This document shows positions 7,853-17,593 of a stretch of 43,779 nucleotides of DNA, in pieces (position 1 is the first letter of the stretch; every line of letters starts with the position of its first letter). The stretch lies in assembly GCF_902499175.1 (NCBI RefSeq), contig NZ_CABVQC010000076.1:1-43779 (forward strand). The letters run 5' to 3'. The notes beneath the pieces are model-generated. The model was not told the origin of the DNA and searched no databases. It was given only the letters and a program-made list of their open reading frames with translations. The stretch comes from Burkholderia aenigmatica. GTDB taxonomy: Bacteria; Pseudomonadota; Gammaproteobacteria; Burkholderiales; Burkholderiaceae. The position numbers and the translations under genes are program-made.

Positions 7853-9535
7853 TTACTGGGTGTAGCTTGCGATGTGCCAGGTAAGCGAATTACTACCGTT
7901 GATTTGCACCATCTGAATCGATGCCGAATTCGAAACAACTGGAATCGAAACAGGAAACCACCATTGAGAACCACTTCCGCCGTCGTTCCAGCCGTAATCG
8001 CCAGCATAAAAGTAATTCTGGATATTCCCCGCTGTATCACGAACGATGAACTGAGCTACACCCGCGTTGCTGCCCGTCCAAGTAACGGCTACCCATCCAT
8101 CGACGCGCTTCGTGTTTGCTGGTATCCCAAACCAACCACCGTTCCCAATATCCATCGAAACGTAGTTGCTTGTACCTGAGGAACCAACCTGCTGCCACAC
8201 CCCGGATTTACACGACAACAAGTCTCCGTTTGGATCGGTCGTAATCCCGGTACCGGAACAGCCCCAACCTGACCACGCTGTTGCTGCCATCGACAGCGAG
8301 CTATTGACCACGCCGCCGCCGTTGAGGTACGTATAACCTTGGTTGACCGTCGGGCCATACATCCACGTCGTACCATTCACCTGAAGATTACCGCTGCCGC
8401 CACCACCACCGACGATCGTCGTTCCACCGGACCAGGGTTGCAGGTAAAGATTCTCGCCAACGTTGATGTGCATTCGACCCGGGTTCGTGATCTGTGCGCC
8501 GCTGGTAGCCAACGTCATATTCCCGTTGGTAACGACGCCGCCGTTTGACCACAACGTTCCGTTTGCATTGACGTTGCTGTCCGCAGTAACACTACCCTGC
8601 CAAGCGTAAATATTTTGTGCTTGGAGATCGGCAGCTCGCGACCAATCGGTACTGCGCGTGTACACGGTTCCGCTGCTCTGGAGGACGATGTTATTAGCGT
8701 CCCCGTACAGCGCCTGTTTTGCCAACCCGATAGTGCCCGAACCGGCTCCCCCTTCATTAACACCAACGTGCTGCGTATAGACTGAAGCAGCATTGTTGAT
8801 GTTATTGCCGTTCGCGTTCATCGGACCCGTCAGCTTGCGTGATCCGTTAAGCATGTAAAACTGGCTCAATATCGCATCAGTTGCCGAATAGGAACCGACG
8901 CGCATTGCCAAAGTACCAACCTGAACACCTGCCATCGGTGTCTGCCAGCCGTTGCCCGTCCCGACCAACTGACCAGCCTGCCCCGGGGGCGTCATACCGG
9001 CATCTGCCCCAGCGGCTTGCATGGCAATCCCGGCCAGATCGTTTCGTACAGCCCCGGTGGCGTCCTTGTAAGGGGTCGATGAATACACATACCCGGCCAG
9101 CGTACAGGTCCCCCCGGGACAGACTTGGGTAACGTTAGAGGTGAACACTTGGCCATTCGGCGCCTTCGATCCGAAGCCCTGCGGCAAATAGCCGAGATTG
9201 ATCAGCTCCGGGATAGTCGGGGCATAGGGACTGGCCACACCGGCAACACCTTGGTTGGCCATAATGGCTTGACCATTTGTGCTGTAGTAACCGTTGAGCC
9301 CCCCCTGGTATTCGACAGCCCATTGCCCAGTTGCCTTCGCAAGCGACTCATCGATGGCTTCGGACGTCTGCGCCATCTGCCCAGTCAGAGCGATCGTCGC
9401 AACCGTAAGAGCGAGCGCGGTGTCGATGAGCATCGAACCGCGTTGGCCGAGTTTCCTCCGACGCAGCGACATACCATGACGTCCCCTCGTCGCCGCAGGA
9501 CTGTCGAAGTTGTTGAAACTCATTATCTTGTCCAT
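7853..9535 (-). CDS. pilV: PilV-like type IVb minor pilin / tip adhesin
   Basis: A 560-residue protein with a type IV prepilin leader: after about 32 residues, KLGQRG precedes SMLIDTALALTVATIAL, with cleavage expected after the glycine. The body is Gly/Ser/Asn-rich with many short repeats, as in shufflon-type PilV adhesins. The segment before the C-terminal domain (GTGITTDPNGDLLSCKSG) resembles the junction where PilV constant and variable parts meet. PilV sits at the pilus tip and chooses recipients in liquid mating. The ATG at 9535 has AAGGGG upstream. No recombinase gene or inverted alternative 3' ends lie next to it, so it appears fixed. The gene has its own promoter-operator, separated from pilS by a terminator. 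Confidence 0.82.
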   Translation of the reverse strand: MDKIMSFNNFDSPAATRGRHGMSLRRRKLGQRGSMLIDTALALTVATIALTGQMAQTSEAIDESLAKATGQWAVEYQGGLNGYYSTNGQAIMANQGVAGVASPYAPTIPELINLGYLPQGFGSKAPNGQVFTSNVTQVCPGGTCTLAGYVYSSTPYKDATGAVRNDLAGIAMQAAGADAGMTPPGQAGQLVGTGNGWQTPMAGVQVGTLAMRVGSYSATDAILSQFYMLNGSRKLTGPMNANGNNINNAASVYTQHVGVNEGGAGSGTIGLAKQALYGDANNIVLQSSGTVYTRSTDWSRAADLQAQNIYAWQGSVTADSNVNANGTLWSNGGVVTNGNMTLATSGAQITNPGRMHINVGENLYLQPWSGGTTIVGGGGGSGNLQVNGTTWMYGPTVNQGYTYLNGGGVVNSSLSMAATAWSGWGCSGTGITTDPNGDLLSCKSGVWQQVGSSGTSNYVSMDIGNGGWFGIPANTKRVDGWVAVTWTGSNAGVAQFIVRDTAGNIQNYFYAGDYGWNDGGSGSQWWFPVSIPVVSNSASIQMVQINGSNSLTWHIASYTQ

Positions 9536-9594
9536 GGAAGCCCCTTGACAAAGACCGCCCTCGATCAAGCGGGCGTCGGCGATCGCCGAGTAAT

Positions 9595-9612
9595 TTCCCA
9601 ACAGGAAGTATA
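9595..9612 (-). promoter_or_regulatory. pilV promoter -10 with adjoining 13-bp operator
   Basis: The plus strand reads TTCCCAACAGGAA at 9595-9607. On the minus strand a -10 hexamer TATACT (plus 9607-9612) runs straight into the palindrome, so a bound regulator would cover the start point. It lies 59 bp upstream of the chosen pilV start. The -35 is not convincing. Confidence 0.65.
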
Positions 9613-9697
9613 GCCTACGATGCTAGAGGACCGATCACATTTCCATCCCGCACAAGCGTGGAAGATCCGAATGCCGAAAGTCGTAGACTTCTCATAG

Positions 9698-9719
9698 AAA
9701 AAGGCGCCCAGAGGGCGCC
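9698..9719 (-). terminator. Intrinsic terminator after pilS
   Basis: On the minus strand GGCGCCC-TCT-GGGCGCC is followed by five Ts, a canonical Rho-independent terminator. It closes the pilN-pilS operon and separates pilS from pilV. Confidence 0.88.
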
Positions 9720-9746
9720 CTTCCATACCCCCGCGAGCCGGACCGA

Positions 9747-10352
9747 TCAGCTCATCAGGAAGGTAAGGGTGTTCGCATCCCCGGTGCACGTCATGTTCGC
9801 CGGGTTGAATGACACCGTCGGCGATTTGATGACCGTCGCATTGATGGTGATCTTCGCGGCACCACGTTGAATCGCAGACAAGATCGGCTGACACGACGAA
9901 TCCGGCAGGTTCGTGACCTTGTACTGAACCGAATCCCCTGCAACGTTCAGAGTTCCTGAGGTTACGGTCAGCTGACCACCACCGGGCGCCGTGGTCACGA
10001 CGCCGGCGTTATCCGACATCGAGACCAGGTTCTTGAAGAAGCCACCCGTGTCCAGGTTACCGTTCGTCACGTTCGCATACTGCCCGGAATATGAGGATTT
10101 GACCTTACCCGCAAGCGACGTCAGGTCTTGGCCAAGCTGGTTGGTTTGCTCGCCGACACTGTTCGAATTGAAGTACGCGTACAGGCCGACAACTGCGATG
10201 AGCGCGACGAGCAGGTAAAGGCCGTACTCGATCAGCACGCTCCCGCGTTGCGCCTTGCCTCTCCGACAATCCTTCCACGCCTTCCGGTCATAGACCGAAG
10301 TGTTCGCATCGCCCTGTGCCATGTTGATTTCCCGATTTTCCACGATTCTCAT
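9747..10352 (-). CDS. pilS: PilS-like type IVb major prepilin
   Basis: Major pilin subunit of the thin conjugative pilus, about 190-200 residues. The leader ends GKAQRG, followed by SVLIEYGLYLLVALIAVVGLYAYF, with the glutamate at +5 and the hydrophobic spine helix of type IV pilins. Two cysteines near the end (SCQPI and MTCTG) could form the usual pilin disulphide loop. The start is uncertain: the ATG at 10352 has AGGAG only 1 nt away, the in-frame GTG at 10343 is better spaced from it, and the ATG at 10322 has only a weak site. It is the last gene of the pil operon and is followed by a strong terminator. The prepilin peptidase needed to process it is not in the window. Confidence 0.85.
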   Translation of the reverse strand: MRIVENREINMAQGDANTSVYDRKAWKDCRRGKAQRGSVLIEYGLYLLVALIAVVGLYAYFNSNSVGEQTNQLGQDLTSLAGKVKSSYSGQYANVTNGNLDTGGFFKNLVSMSDNAGVVTTAPGGGQLTVTSGTLNVAGDSVQYKVTNLPDSSCQPILSAIQRGAAKITINATVIKSPTVSFNPANMTCTGDANTLTFLMS

Positions 10353-10538
10353 GCTCCTCTAAAAGTATCCCTTCACCCTCTCTTGCCCGGACTGCACTAC
10401 CAAATTGGCGCCCATCCACGCAAGGCACGCGCCCCAAAACGGACGTTGACCCGATTACAACACCCAGCCAAACAAGCAGAAACGTCGAAACGACCGCTAT
10501 CCAAGGGATCTTTCATGCCCAACGAAACCGCAAGCCCG

Positions 10539-11690
10539 TTAGCCGCGCATCATCATATTGAGCTGAATGATCGCCTTGAATTCGTCTGCCATCTTGAACG
10601 TGCCGAAGTACATACCCAGCATCATCACGATGACGACCACGACGACGATGTACCGGACGATGGTTGCCTTCTTTTCCATCTCCGCCGGCGCGGCCTTTCT
10701 GACGATATCTCCGACCTTCGAAAGCATTGTGGACATGTCGCTATATTCCGCGATATCGACGATCCGGTAATAAGCCCGGTCGTTAACAATTCCCGTGTTA
10801 AACGCCTCGCCCTTTGAATTAGGCTCGTGCTCAAAATTATTCAGAATTCTCTTGATGTGCCATTTAAGCCATGGATAAGCTTCGGCCTCCATCTTTTCCA
10901 GCACATCCGGCACCGTCTGGACCTGCGTACCGACCCTGACAGTCCCAGCGCCCAGCGACGAAAGGAACGCCGCTCCGCGGAAGTCGCGATAAAACTGATA
11001 CGGAAGGAAGTGCCGATCGAGCCACGGCCGGAAACGACCGACATAGTTCGGAAATGACCACTTCACCCATCCGAAGATGAACACCTCCAGCAGGATCAGC
11101 GCCCAACCCCACCCGCGAACAACTTCGCCTAGCCCATAAAACACCTTTCCAACCGGGCCCCAGTGTTCCGGCGGAATCATCCCCCCGATAGACTTGAGCG
11201 TGCGCGGCATCAACACAAAACCCTCAACCCCGAGGAAAATGTGGAAGATCACGACAGCGGCTACCGCAGTGAACAACACGGTACGCGCAACCTTCTTCGA
11301 TTCTTCCATGCCGCGGATGCTCTCTGACAACTGCTCGAGGCCGACCTTGAGATCCCCCGCACGCTCGGAAAAGGTCAGCACGGTCAAGTCCTCCGACGGG
11401 ACCGTTCCGACGAGCGCTTCCGAGAATGTCGCGACATCCTCGTCCATCCGTTGCAACCAGTACGCCGCAAGCTTTCCTTCCGGCATAGAGCCGTAACGCT
11501 CCACGTACGGCTCAAGGAGTTCACGGATGTTTTTGCCGGGTTGTGCCGCCATTAGCCCGGCAAGGTCTGAGTAAAACTCCCCCCGCCGTTGCTTGAACTC
11601 ATAGATGGCGAGAAAGAGCCCTCGCCCTGCCGTAGGGTTGTCGCCACCTCTCGATCGCCCGAACGACAACCGCTCCAATATCGAATTCAT
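10539..11690 (-). CDS. pilR: PilR-like type IVb pilus inner-membrane platform protein
   Basis: A 383-residue GspF/PilC-family membrane protein forming the inner-membrane base of the pilus assembly machine. Two T2SSF-type repeats are suggested by a soluble N-terminal region (about 20-140), a hydrophobic segment near 143-160 (VLFTAVAAVVIFHIFLGV), another near 212-235, and a last one near 350-372 (YIVVVVVIVMMLGMYFG). It lies between the assembly ATPase gene (26 bp upstream) and pilS, as in IncI-type pil loci. Confidence 0.82.
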   Translation of the reverse strand: MNSILERLSFGRSRGGDNPTAGRGLFLAIYEFKQRRGEFYSDLAGLMAAQPGKNIRELLEPYVERYGSMPEGKLAAYWLQRMDEDVATFSEALVGTVPSEDLTVLTFSERAGDLKVGLEQLSESIRGMEESKKVARTVLFTAVAAVVIFHIFLGVEGFVLMPRTLKSIGGMIPPEHWGPVGKVFYGLGEVVRGWGWALILLEVFIFGWVKWSFPNYVGRFRPWLDRHFLPYQFYRDFRGAAFLSSLGAGTVRVGTQVQTVPDVLEKMEAEAYPWLKWHIKRILNNFEHEPNSKGEAFNTGIVNDRAYYRIVDIAEYSDMSTMLSKVGDIVRKAAPAEMEKKATIVRYIVVVVVIVMMLGMYFGTFKMADEFKAIIQLNMMMRG

Positions 11691-11716
11691 ATATAAAAGG
11701 CCTCAAAAGTGACGGA

Positions 11717-13636
11717 CTAGTGGGGTTTCACTGCGGTCCCGAATCGCTCGCCCCCCGTTGCAAACTTGCCGAGCCCGAATCGTCGCTGCTCGTTCTCGTA
11801 CTGCTCAAAGGTGCCAAACTTCTCCTCGATCTCGTACGGTGATACTTGGCCTCGGGAGCACCGATACATCGCGACTTCCATCGCCGACTTCCCGCTTGAG
11901 TCCTCCTCCGAAAATTTCGCAGCACGAAGTTGGTTCACGTACTTGATAAGATCGATGTTCTTGTGATCTCGAATCATTTCGAGCATATACGTGTCCAACT
12001 CCAGCATCTCAGCAACGACCTTGCGTCCGGCAATACCGTTCAACTCGGCCAACCCAGGCTTGCTGCACTTCGGGCAACCAGTCTTGTTGGTCAGGTAGAT
12101 GCCGTCGACGTCAAGATCGAAAAGACGCTCGATTCTGTTCAGATACGACGCCTCAGCATGTCGCCGGGCCGGAAAGTCTCGACAGCAGTCACAGTTGATC
12201 GGCACCAGTGCTTGATAGACGAGCAAGTTCATAAATCCAGGCGTTGCCATCACCTCTCGAGGAATTCCGAGCTCGCTCGAGCAAAAGCGATCGATACTGC
12301 CCACGTGAGACGGTGCGTGAACAGTCGTGAAACCCAAATGACCGGACTCCACGATGTCTCTGAACATCGATGCGCTGTCCAGATCTCGACACTCACCGAT
12401 AAGCACCGCGCTCGGGTCCATCCGCTTCAGCTGCCGTTTCCATGCAATGAACGAGTCTTCCTGAGTGTCAGTAAGAGACCGCGACACGTTGAACTGGCGC
12501 ACACCGGGGATCAAATACTCGACCGGATCCTCTACGGTGTACTTCGCCATCGTGTCCGGAAGGTTCGCCATGTTGGTTTGCATCGTGGTGGATTTTCCCG
12601 ATCCCACAATCCCGGCCACCGAGATGCCCCCCTTATGCCTACTGATCGCGTTGCGCCACATCCAGACTTGCTGCTCGAAGTAACCCAGTTGTTCGAGCGT
12701 TTTAATGCTCTGCATGTCGTCCTGGTAAAGCATCCGCAGTACAACGACACTTCCCAGTGCGGTGCGTCCCGAAGCCCAACGAAACAGCAAGTCGCGGTCT
12801 CTCACCCTCAATTGCAATTGGCACTGCTGAGGAAGATTCTCGTTGTAAGAGTTCTGAGACCCGTTTTGCGACTTGTTGTTGTAAAGATACGCAACCATGT
12901 CCAGCAGCGTGTGCGTATCAATCAGGAACTCCGGGGGGTGTACCAGCTTCCCGTGAATGCGGAACGACACCTGCGACTTCGCCAACCGCCGGTTCATGTC
13001 GATATGAAGGTCCGACACCTCATTCGCCATCGCGAACTCAGCCATCAGCTCGAACTGACGATAGAGCGTACTCGCATTCTTCTGCTCCAACGACACGCTG
13101 AGCGTTTTGCGACGGCGATTCTCCATCACCTTGTCACGTGCAAGGTCAATCAGCACCTGGTCAGACGCAACATAGTAACCCTCCGCCACCAGATCCCACT
13201 TCACGGCCAGATGAGCTACTAGCTCATCGACGTAGTCGTCGTTGAGCATCTCTTTCGTGAGGATGATCGCGTACTCGCCGTGCTTCTTGCCACCCTCCGA
13301 GTTTGGTGGCGTCACCTCCACCGGGCAAATGTTTTGCCGCATGGAAGGCGGCATCTGTACGAGGTCATCGTCGTACATTTTCCGCGTGAAAAGCGGTAGT
13401 GCGTCAACCGTGGCAATGATCTCGACCGCATCACCCATCAATGCCGCCTCGTCTCTCCGCTCCTCCGTACCGTGAGCGTGCAGGTCTCCGGCAATATCCA
13501 CCACAATGGCACTGGCCGATTTAGAGGAAGGCGGAACCCATCCCCCACCGTTCGCGACGACGTCAATCACCTCATCTCTCGACGTCCCACGTTGCAGAAG
13601 GTTCGTATCGGGTTTGTTCAGAAAGCGACTAAGCAT
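11717..13636 (-). CDS. pilQ: PilQ-like type IVb pilus assembly ATPase
   Basis: A 639-residue GspE/PilB-type hexameric ATPase powering pilus extension. The N-terminal 200 residues are a regulatory or binding region. The ATPase core has Walker A GIVGSGKST at 342-350, an Asp box just after it (TVEDPVEYLIPG), Walker B DPSAVLIGECRD about 408-418 and a His box (TTVHAP). A zinc-ribbon-like pair, CDCC and CPKC, follows as in type II/IV ATPases. Its start overlaps the pilP stop codon, so translation is coupled. No retraction ATPase was found. Confidence 0.88.
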   Translation of the reverse strand: MLSRFLNKPDTNLLQRGTSRDEVIDVVANGGGWVPPSSKSASAIVVDIAGDLHAHGTEERRDEAALMGDAVEIIATVDALPLFTRKMYDDDLVQMPPSMRQNICPVEVTPPNSEGGKKHGEYAIILTKEMLNDDYVDELVAHLAVKWDLVAEGYYVASDQVLIDLARDKVMENRRRKTLSVSLEQKNASTLYRQFELMAEFAMANEVSDLHIDMNRRLAKSQVSFRIHGKLVHPPEFLIDTHTLLDMVAYLYNNKSQNGSQNSYNENLPQQCQLQLRVRDRDLLFRWASGRTALGSVVVLRMLYQDDMQSIKTLEQLGYFEQQVWMWRNAISRHKGGISVAGIVGSGKSTTMQTNMANLPDTMAKYTVEDPVEYLIPGVRQFNVSRSLTDTQEDSFIAWKRQLKRMDPSAVLIGECRDLDSASMFRDIVESGHLGFTTVHAPSHVGSIDRFCSSELGIPREVMATPGFMNLLVYQALVPINCDCCRDFPARRHAEASYLNRIERLFDLDVDGIYLTNKTGCPKCSKPGLAELNGIAGRKVVAEMLELDTYMLEMIRDHKNIDLIKYVNQLRAAKFSEEDSSGKSAMEVAMYRCSRGQVSPYEIEEKFGTFEQYENEQRRFGLGKFATGGERFGTAVKPH

Positions 13637-14217
13637 TAGCGAACTCCGTTGACTCCGCCGATTCGAGGACCAGGCATCATGGTGGGCATAGACGGCGGCA
13701 ACGGCGACGTCGCGAAACCCGGACTACCAGTGACTTGGGCTTGTTGCTGGGAAGTCTTGTCATTGCCGTTGTCGAAACCTTCGTCCACCAGCGATTCGAA
13801 GTGCTTGATCTTTCCCTTCGGTGATCGCAAATTAGCCCCGTCTGCGTCAATCGCGACGACGGTATAACCTTTAATCTTCTTGCCAACCGTGACTTGGTAG
13901 ATCACGTCGTTCCACATCAAATACCCCGACAGATTCGGGACAACGCCGAAACGCGCAAACAGTCCATCGCGATGCTTCGGCTTGCCTGCATCAGCGTCAG
14001 ACGCAGCAGGGATTGGTGCTGGCGGCAGCACCGGAGACTGCTGTTGCGCCGGCGAAAGCGCGGGCGGCGTCGGAGCACTCTTGTCGCTCTCGGTAAGCGA
14101 CTTTAGTGTCTTCGTTGCCTCCGCTTCGATCAAATCGTTGACCGAAGGACCGGCTGCATGTCCAGCAATCCATGCCAAAGAGAGAATCAAACCCGCAAAC
14201 ACACGCACGACCTTCAT
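13636..14217 (-). CDS. pilP: PilP-like periplasmic pilus biogenesis protein
   Basis: A 193-residue secreted protein. The first 22 residues are a signal peptide (LILSLAWIAGHAAG). A helical and proline-rich linker follows to about residue 75, then a small beta domain near 85-150 (GLFARFGVVPNLSGYLMWN, VGKKIKGYTVVAIDADG) matching the PilP domain of inner-membrane alignment proteins. The glutamine/proline-rich tail looks disordered. It sits between pilO and pilQ, as in IncI loci, and should link the inner-membrane platform to the secretin. Confidence 0.78.
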   Translation of the reverse strand: MKVVRVFAGLILSLAWIAGHAAGPSVNDLIEAEATKTLKSLTESDKSAPTPPALSPAQQQSPVLPPAPIPAASDADAGKPKHRDGLFARFGVVPNLSGYLMWNDVIYQVTVGKKIKGYTVVAIDADGANLRSPKGKIKHFESLVDEGFDNGNDKTSQQQAQVTGSPGFATSPLPPSMPTMMPGPRIGGVNGVR

Positions 14218-14221
14218 ATTC

Positions 14222-15523
14222 CTATCCCCTGATCAGTACTTGGCCCTTAACAGTTGCCTTGAACATCGAGTTGTCAATCGTTGACTGCGGATCGGACTGC
14301 ACCACAACTGCAATCGACGAGACCAACGCATACGGTGGAAACTTTGCAAGCAGTTCAAAGTCACGAACTGGTCCATCCATGCTCCAAGTTGCGACTTTGT
14401 ATGTGTTCTGCAGCGCACTTGCGTCGAGTCCGTCTGCACCGAACAATCCGAACGGCGTGATCGTGAACTTCCCCGCCACCTGATATCCCTGAAGCTGAGA
14501 ACCGAAATCCATCGTCACCGCGTTTTCAGTCGGCCCTTGATCGAGGAATTGACCAATCTTTCCAATAGGTCCGACTGGCGATGTAGCCTGCACGTGTATG
14601 ACATCCTGATCAAACCTGTAAGCGTGCTTCCACTGCTCAGGCAACGCAGCGACAAACGTCTTATACGTACCTTGTGTCAACGCGCGCTTGTAGTCGATTG
14701 CGCAAACCATCACCGCCGACGGCGTGAACGAGCACGATGTGCCTGCCAAACGCCATCCGCCGACATCCCACGGGAGCTCGCGGAACCATTGATACCAAGG
14801 AGCAAGGTCCGTCGCTTTGAGACTCGGCATCAAACGCGTTTGCGCGATAACGTCGTCGTAAAGCTTTTGCGGATTGGGTTGCTTGGGGTCGTGGTAATCC
14901 CGCCACTTCTTCATAAGCACCGGGGATGCCACTTTTGCGATAAGAAAGCACGCGAGCACAATGCCAACCGCGATCCCTACCTTCCGAACGGGAACCTGGG
15001 CCTTGGGGCGATGCATTGCACTGCCTTCGTCCGCGTGCTCGGCCAATACCCCAATCGGCGTCGAATAGATTCCTTCAATACCGCGAACGTCCCCGATCAG
15101 ATCGAACGGTTCGTTCTTCAGCAGATCCCGATACTCGGCGACCTTTTGCTCCAGGATTTCGCCCGAAATGTCGGCGAGGTCGAATTTGTCACGCGGTTTG
15201 CCTTTGTAGATCCCAACCAGGATGAAGGTCCCGGTCTTGTTGGGATTGTTCAACGCCAGCAACACGTTCTTCTTGAGTCCCGGGATCCGCGAGATGACCT
15301 TTGCCGCCGCGAACACGGGAACCTTGACCGCGCCAACGTCCTTCTCAGTCAGGTCCGCAGAGGGCAGTAATCCGACTTGCAGAGCTTCATCGTCAGTCCA
15401 GATCAGCACCGACTTATGTTCTCGGGCCCGCGCGATCGCCATCGACTCGGGTGTACCACCGCCAACCAGGCGCTTCCACGCGAGTCCAAATGCAACCTTT
15501 TTCCCGTTGACGTCAATAATCAT
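14222..15523 (-). CDS. pilO: PilO-like type IVb pilin accessory protein
   Basis: A 433-residue protein with an N-terminal cytoplasmic part (residues about 1-175), one membrane segment near 182-200 (VGIAVGIVLACFLIAKVA) and a periplasmic remainder. This bitopic layout and the place between pilN and pilP fit PilO of R64-type pili, which connects the inner membrane parts to the secretin. The ATG overlaps the pilN stop as ATGA, so expression is coupled. No catalytic motif is seen or expected. Confidence 0.78.
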   Translation of the reverse strand: MIIDVNGKKVAFGLAWKRLVGGGTPESMAIARAREHKSVLIWTDDEALQVGLLPSADLTEKDVGAVKVPVFAAAKVISRIPGLKKNVLLALNNPNKTGTFILVGIYKGKPRDKFDLADISGEILEQKVAEYRDLLKNEPFDLIGDVRGIEGIYSTPIGVLAEHADEGSAMHRPKAQVPVRKVGIAVGIVLACFLIAKVASPVLMKKWRDYHDPKQPNPQKLYDDVIAQTRLMPSLKATDLAPWYQWFRELPWDVGGWRLAGTSCSFTPSAVMVCAIDYKRALTQGTYKTFVAALPEQWKHAYRFDQDVIHVQATSPVGPIGKIGQFLDQGPTENAVTMDFGSQLQGYQVAGKFTITPFGLFGADGLDASALQNTYKVATWSMDGPVRDFELLAKFPPYALVSSIAVVVQSDPQSTIDNSMFKATVKGQVLIRG

Positions 15524-17301
15524 GAGTCAGCGTCCTGAACAGCGGCAGACAGAATAATGATGGTGGTCACACGCTCAGAGTCAGCAGTCTTGGAGCCGCC
15601 AGCGATCAACGGAACGTTCGGAGCGAGACCGCGTCGATCGAACTGATTCGTCTTTTGCTCGAAGCCCGTCAAAATGAGCGTTCCGCCGTTGCGTACAATC
15701 GCGTCGACGGTAGCACCCTCGCCGCTTGTGTTCGGAAGTTGGACGGACTGCTGATTTGATCCCGATCCCGAGGTGAAGGTCTGTAGTGACTGCAACGTCG
15801 ACTGGTCGATCGACACCGTCAAATTGATCGAGTTATGGGCGGTTACGCTCGGATACAGCATCAGTTTGAATCCGACCTGATCCTGCGATGTCGTGATACC
15901 CGGGATCCCGCCAGTTCCACCGGCAGTGGACGTTGCGGGCGTCGTCGCGGATACGTACGAGAACGTCTGCCGCACGTTGTAGTACATGCCATGCCGGTTC
16001 TGAATCGACAGCGGGATCTCAGTGGACGTCGATACCCGCCCGATTTCCTGAAGCGCCTGAACGATGGCCTGCGTACCCTTGAACGCGCCACTCGTAATGC
16101 TCAGTCCGAACTGCCCCGCGTTGTTGACGCCGTTTTGACCGATGAGCGAAACGGGTGAAATTGAGGACAATTGGAATCCTGGAATGCTTTGCAGGGCCTT
16201 CGTCATCACAGCGTTCCAGTCTACCGCTGCCTGACCGGTGTCAGTTGTGTGCACCTGGATCATCTGGAGCCGCACCAGCACCATCTTCGACAGAATTTGC
16301 GTCTGGAATTTGATGATATCTTCTGCCTTGTCGACCGCCTCTTTTGTATCCGTGAGTGTGATCGAGCCAATCGCAGGATCCGCCGAGATCGAGCCAGCGC
16401 GGGTCATGATCGTCTGGATCGACGCCTTGACCGAATTCACCTCGCTGATGTTTGTCGCTTCACTCTTGATCGGCGAGTCCTGCTGCTGCGACTGCGTATT
16501 CAGCGCGTTCGTATTATTCGATTGCTGCGTCGAACCGTTGAACGCCGTCGTATAGGACATCGATCCGGGTTTGATCGGCAGCAACCAAGTCTTCGTGACC
16601 ATCCGGTAAAAACGGATCACGCCTTTCTGATCGTCGTATTTCCAGTTGATTCCGAGCCGAGTCGCGATGAGGTCGAGGGTGCGCGACAATGCCATCTCGC
16701 CCGGTTCGAACTGTACGTCCATCGGCGTATCGATCGAGGCCGAGCCCGAATATCCTTGCAACCCACCCAGGCCCTCCCCCGTCGTGGGAATCGGCGGAAG
16801 CACTCCTTTTGCCGCCGTCGGCAGAGGCGCCGCCGGCGCCATGCCCGCTCCCTGTCCAGCCCCGGCGCTCTTGAGGTCCTCACTCGATTGGCCGCGGGGC
16901 AGGAGGGCCGACGCCGGCAGATAGACGTCGCTGTCGATCTTCACCGGGATACCAGTCGACAACGTAATCCGTTCCGCGGCCACCGGAAGCGACACGCGCC
17001 GGCCAGGGAACATCATGTCCGTATTGACATTCTTCTGCAGTGCGCGCGGAAGCACGACTTCGCGACTCAACGCGACTGCCTTCCCCGCGAGAAATGGCGT
17101 ATCAATCATCTCGTCTCGCTCACGCACTTGTTCCGAGTTCGCGATTTGATCGAACAGTTTCTGTCGTGATTCCGCTTGGATCCTCGAGCTTTCCTCAGCT
17201 GCTCCCTTCGTCTCCCTCTCCAAAGTGGGCGACACACATCCCGAAAGAGTCAGGGCAGCTACAAGCGGCACAAGCACGAGGCATTTCATCTCACGTTTCA
17301 T
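15520..17301 (-). CDS. pilN: PilN-like outer-membrane secretin lipoprotein
   Basis: A 593-residue lipoprotein secretin, the outer-membrane pore for the type IVb pilus. The lipobox is LSGC in the first 22 residues. An N-terminal secretin/TonB-type domain lies around 195-235 (FEPGEMALSRTLDLIATRLG), an N1-like domain around 300-350, and the C-terminal secretin domain around 400-590 carries the VPLIAG motif. Two Gly/Ser/Gln-rich spacers are low complexity. The first ATG is preceded by AAGG at 7 nt. This gene opens the pil operon: a terminator lies upstream and a promoter-operator at 17410. Confidence 0.86.
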   Translation of the reverse strand: MKREMKCLVLVPLVAALTLSGCVSPTLERETKGAAEESSRIQAESRQKLFDQIANSEQVRERDEMIDTPFLAGKAVALSREVVLPRALQKNVNTDMMFPGRRVSLPVAAERITLSTGIPVKIDSDVYLPASALLPRGQSSEDLKSAGAGQGAGMAPAAPLPTAAKGVLPPIPTTGEGLGGLQGYSGSASIDTPMDVQFEPGEMALSRTLDLIATRLGINWKYDDQKGVIRFYRMVTKTWLLPIKPGSMSYTTAFNGSTQQSNNTNALNTQSQQQDSPIKSEATNISEVNSVKASIQTIMTRAGSISADPAIGSITLTDTKEAVDKAEDIIKFQTQILSKMVLVRLQMIQVHTTDTGQAAVDWNAVMTKALQSIPGFQLSSISPVSLIGQNGVNNAGQFGLSITSGAFKGTQAIVQALQEIGRVSTSTEIPLSIQNRHGMYYNVRQTFSYVSATTPATSTAGGTGGIPGITTSQDQVGFKLMLYPSVTAHNSINLTVSIDQSTLQSLQTFTSGSGSNQQSVQLPNTSGEGATVDAIVRNGGTLILTGFEQKTNQFDRRGLAPNVPLIAGGSKTADSERVTTIIILSAAVQDADS

Positions 17302-17409
17302 CGGTCTACCTTGGTATCGTCGGTCTTGTCGACCAGGGCGTCATTAAGGCCACGTCGGTATCGATGCTCCTGCAAGGGAGTGGCGGTTCGACGCCCGACC
17401 TTTACCTTT

Positions 17410-17428
17410 TTCCTAGCAGAAAGTAAAA
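17410..17428 (-). promoter_or_regulatory. pilN promoter -10-like hexamer with 13-bp operator
   Basis: The plus strand reads TTCCTAGCAGAAA at 17410-17422. On the minus strand TTTTACT lies directly upstream of the palindrome, exactly as at virB8. A 5' leader of about 100 bp precedes pilN. Confidence 0.62.
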
Positions 17429-17546
17429 CACGCACCAGAGGGTTGAACTACGCAGAAACAGCGCCTATTGCGGGCACCTTTCCAGCCCGAATGACGGCGC
17501 CACAACTCGGAATATCACTCGAGGCAACCGGTTGACCAGAAACGTG

Positions 17547-17566
17547 AAAGGGCGCCGTCGGCGCCC
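17547..17566 (-). terminator. Hairpin terminator after the TcpQ/PilL-like gene
   Basis: GGGCGCC-GAC-GGCGCCC followed by a short TTT on the minus strand. It ends the virB8 operon just before the pilN promoter. Confidence 0.7.
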
Positions 17567-17593
17567 TCGTCCTGCGACTTCGACTGCACGCTG

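Noticed and set aside
11930..13222. 430-codon plus-strand open frame
   Set aside because: Antisense of the pilQ ATPase; rich in His and Arg with no motif.
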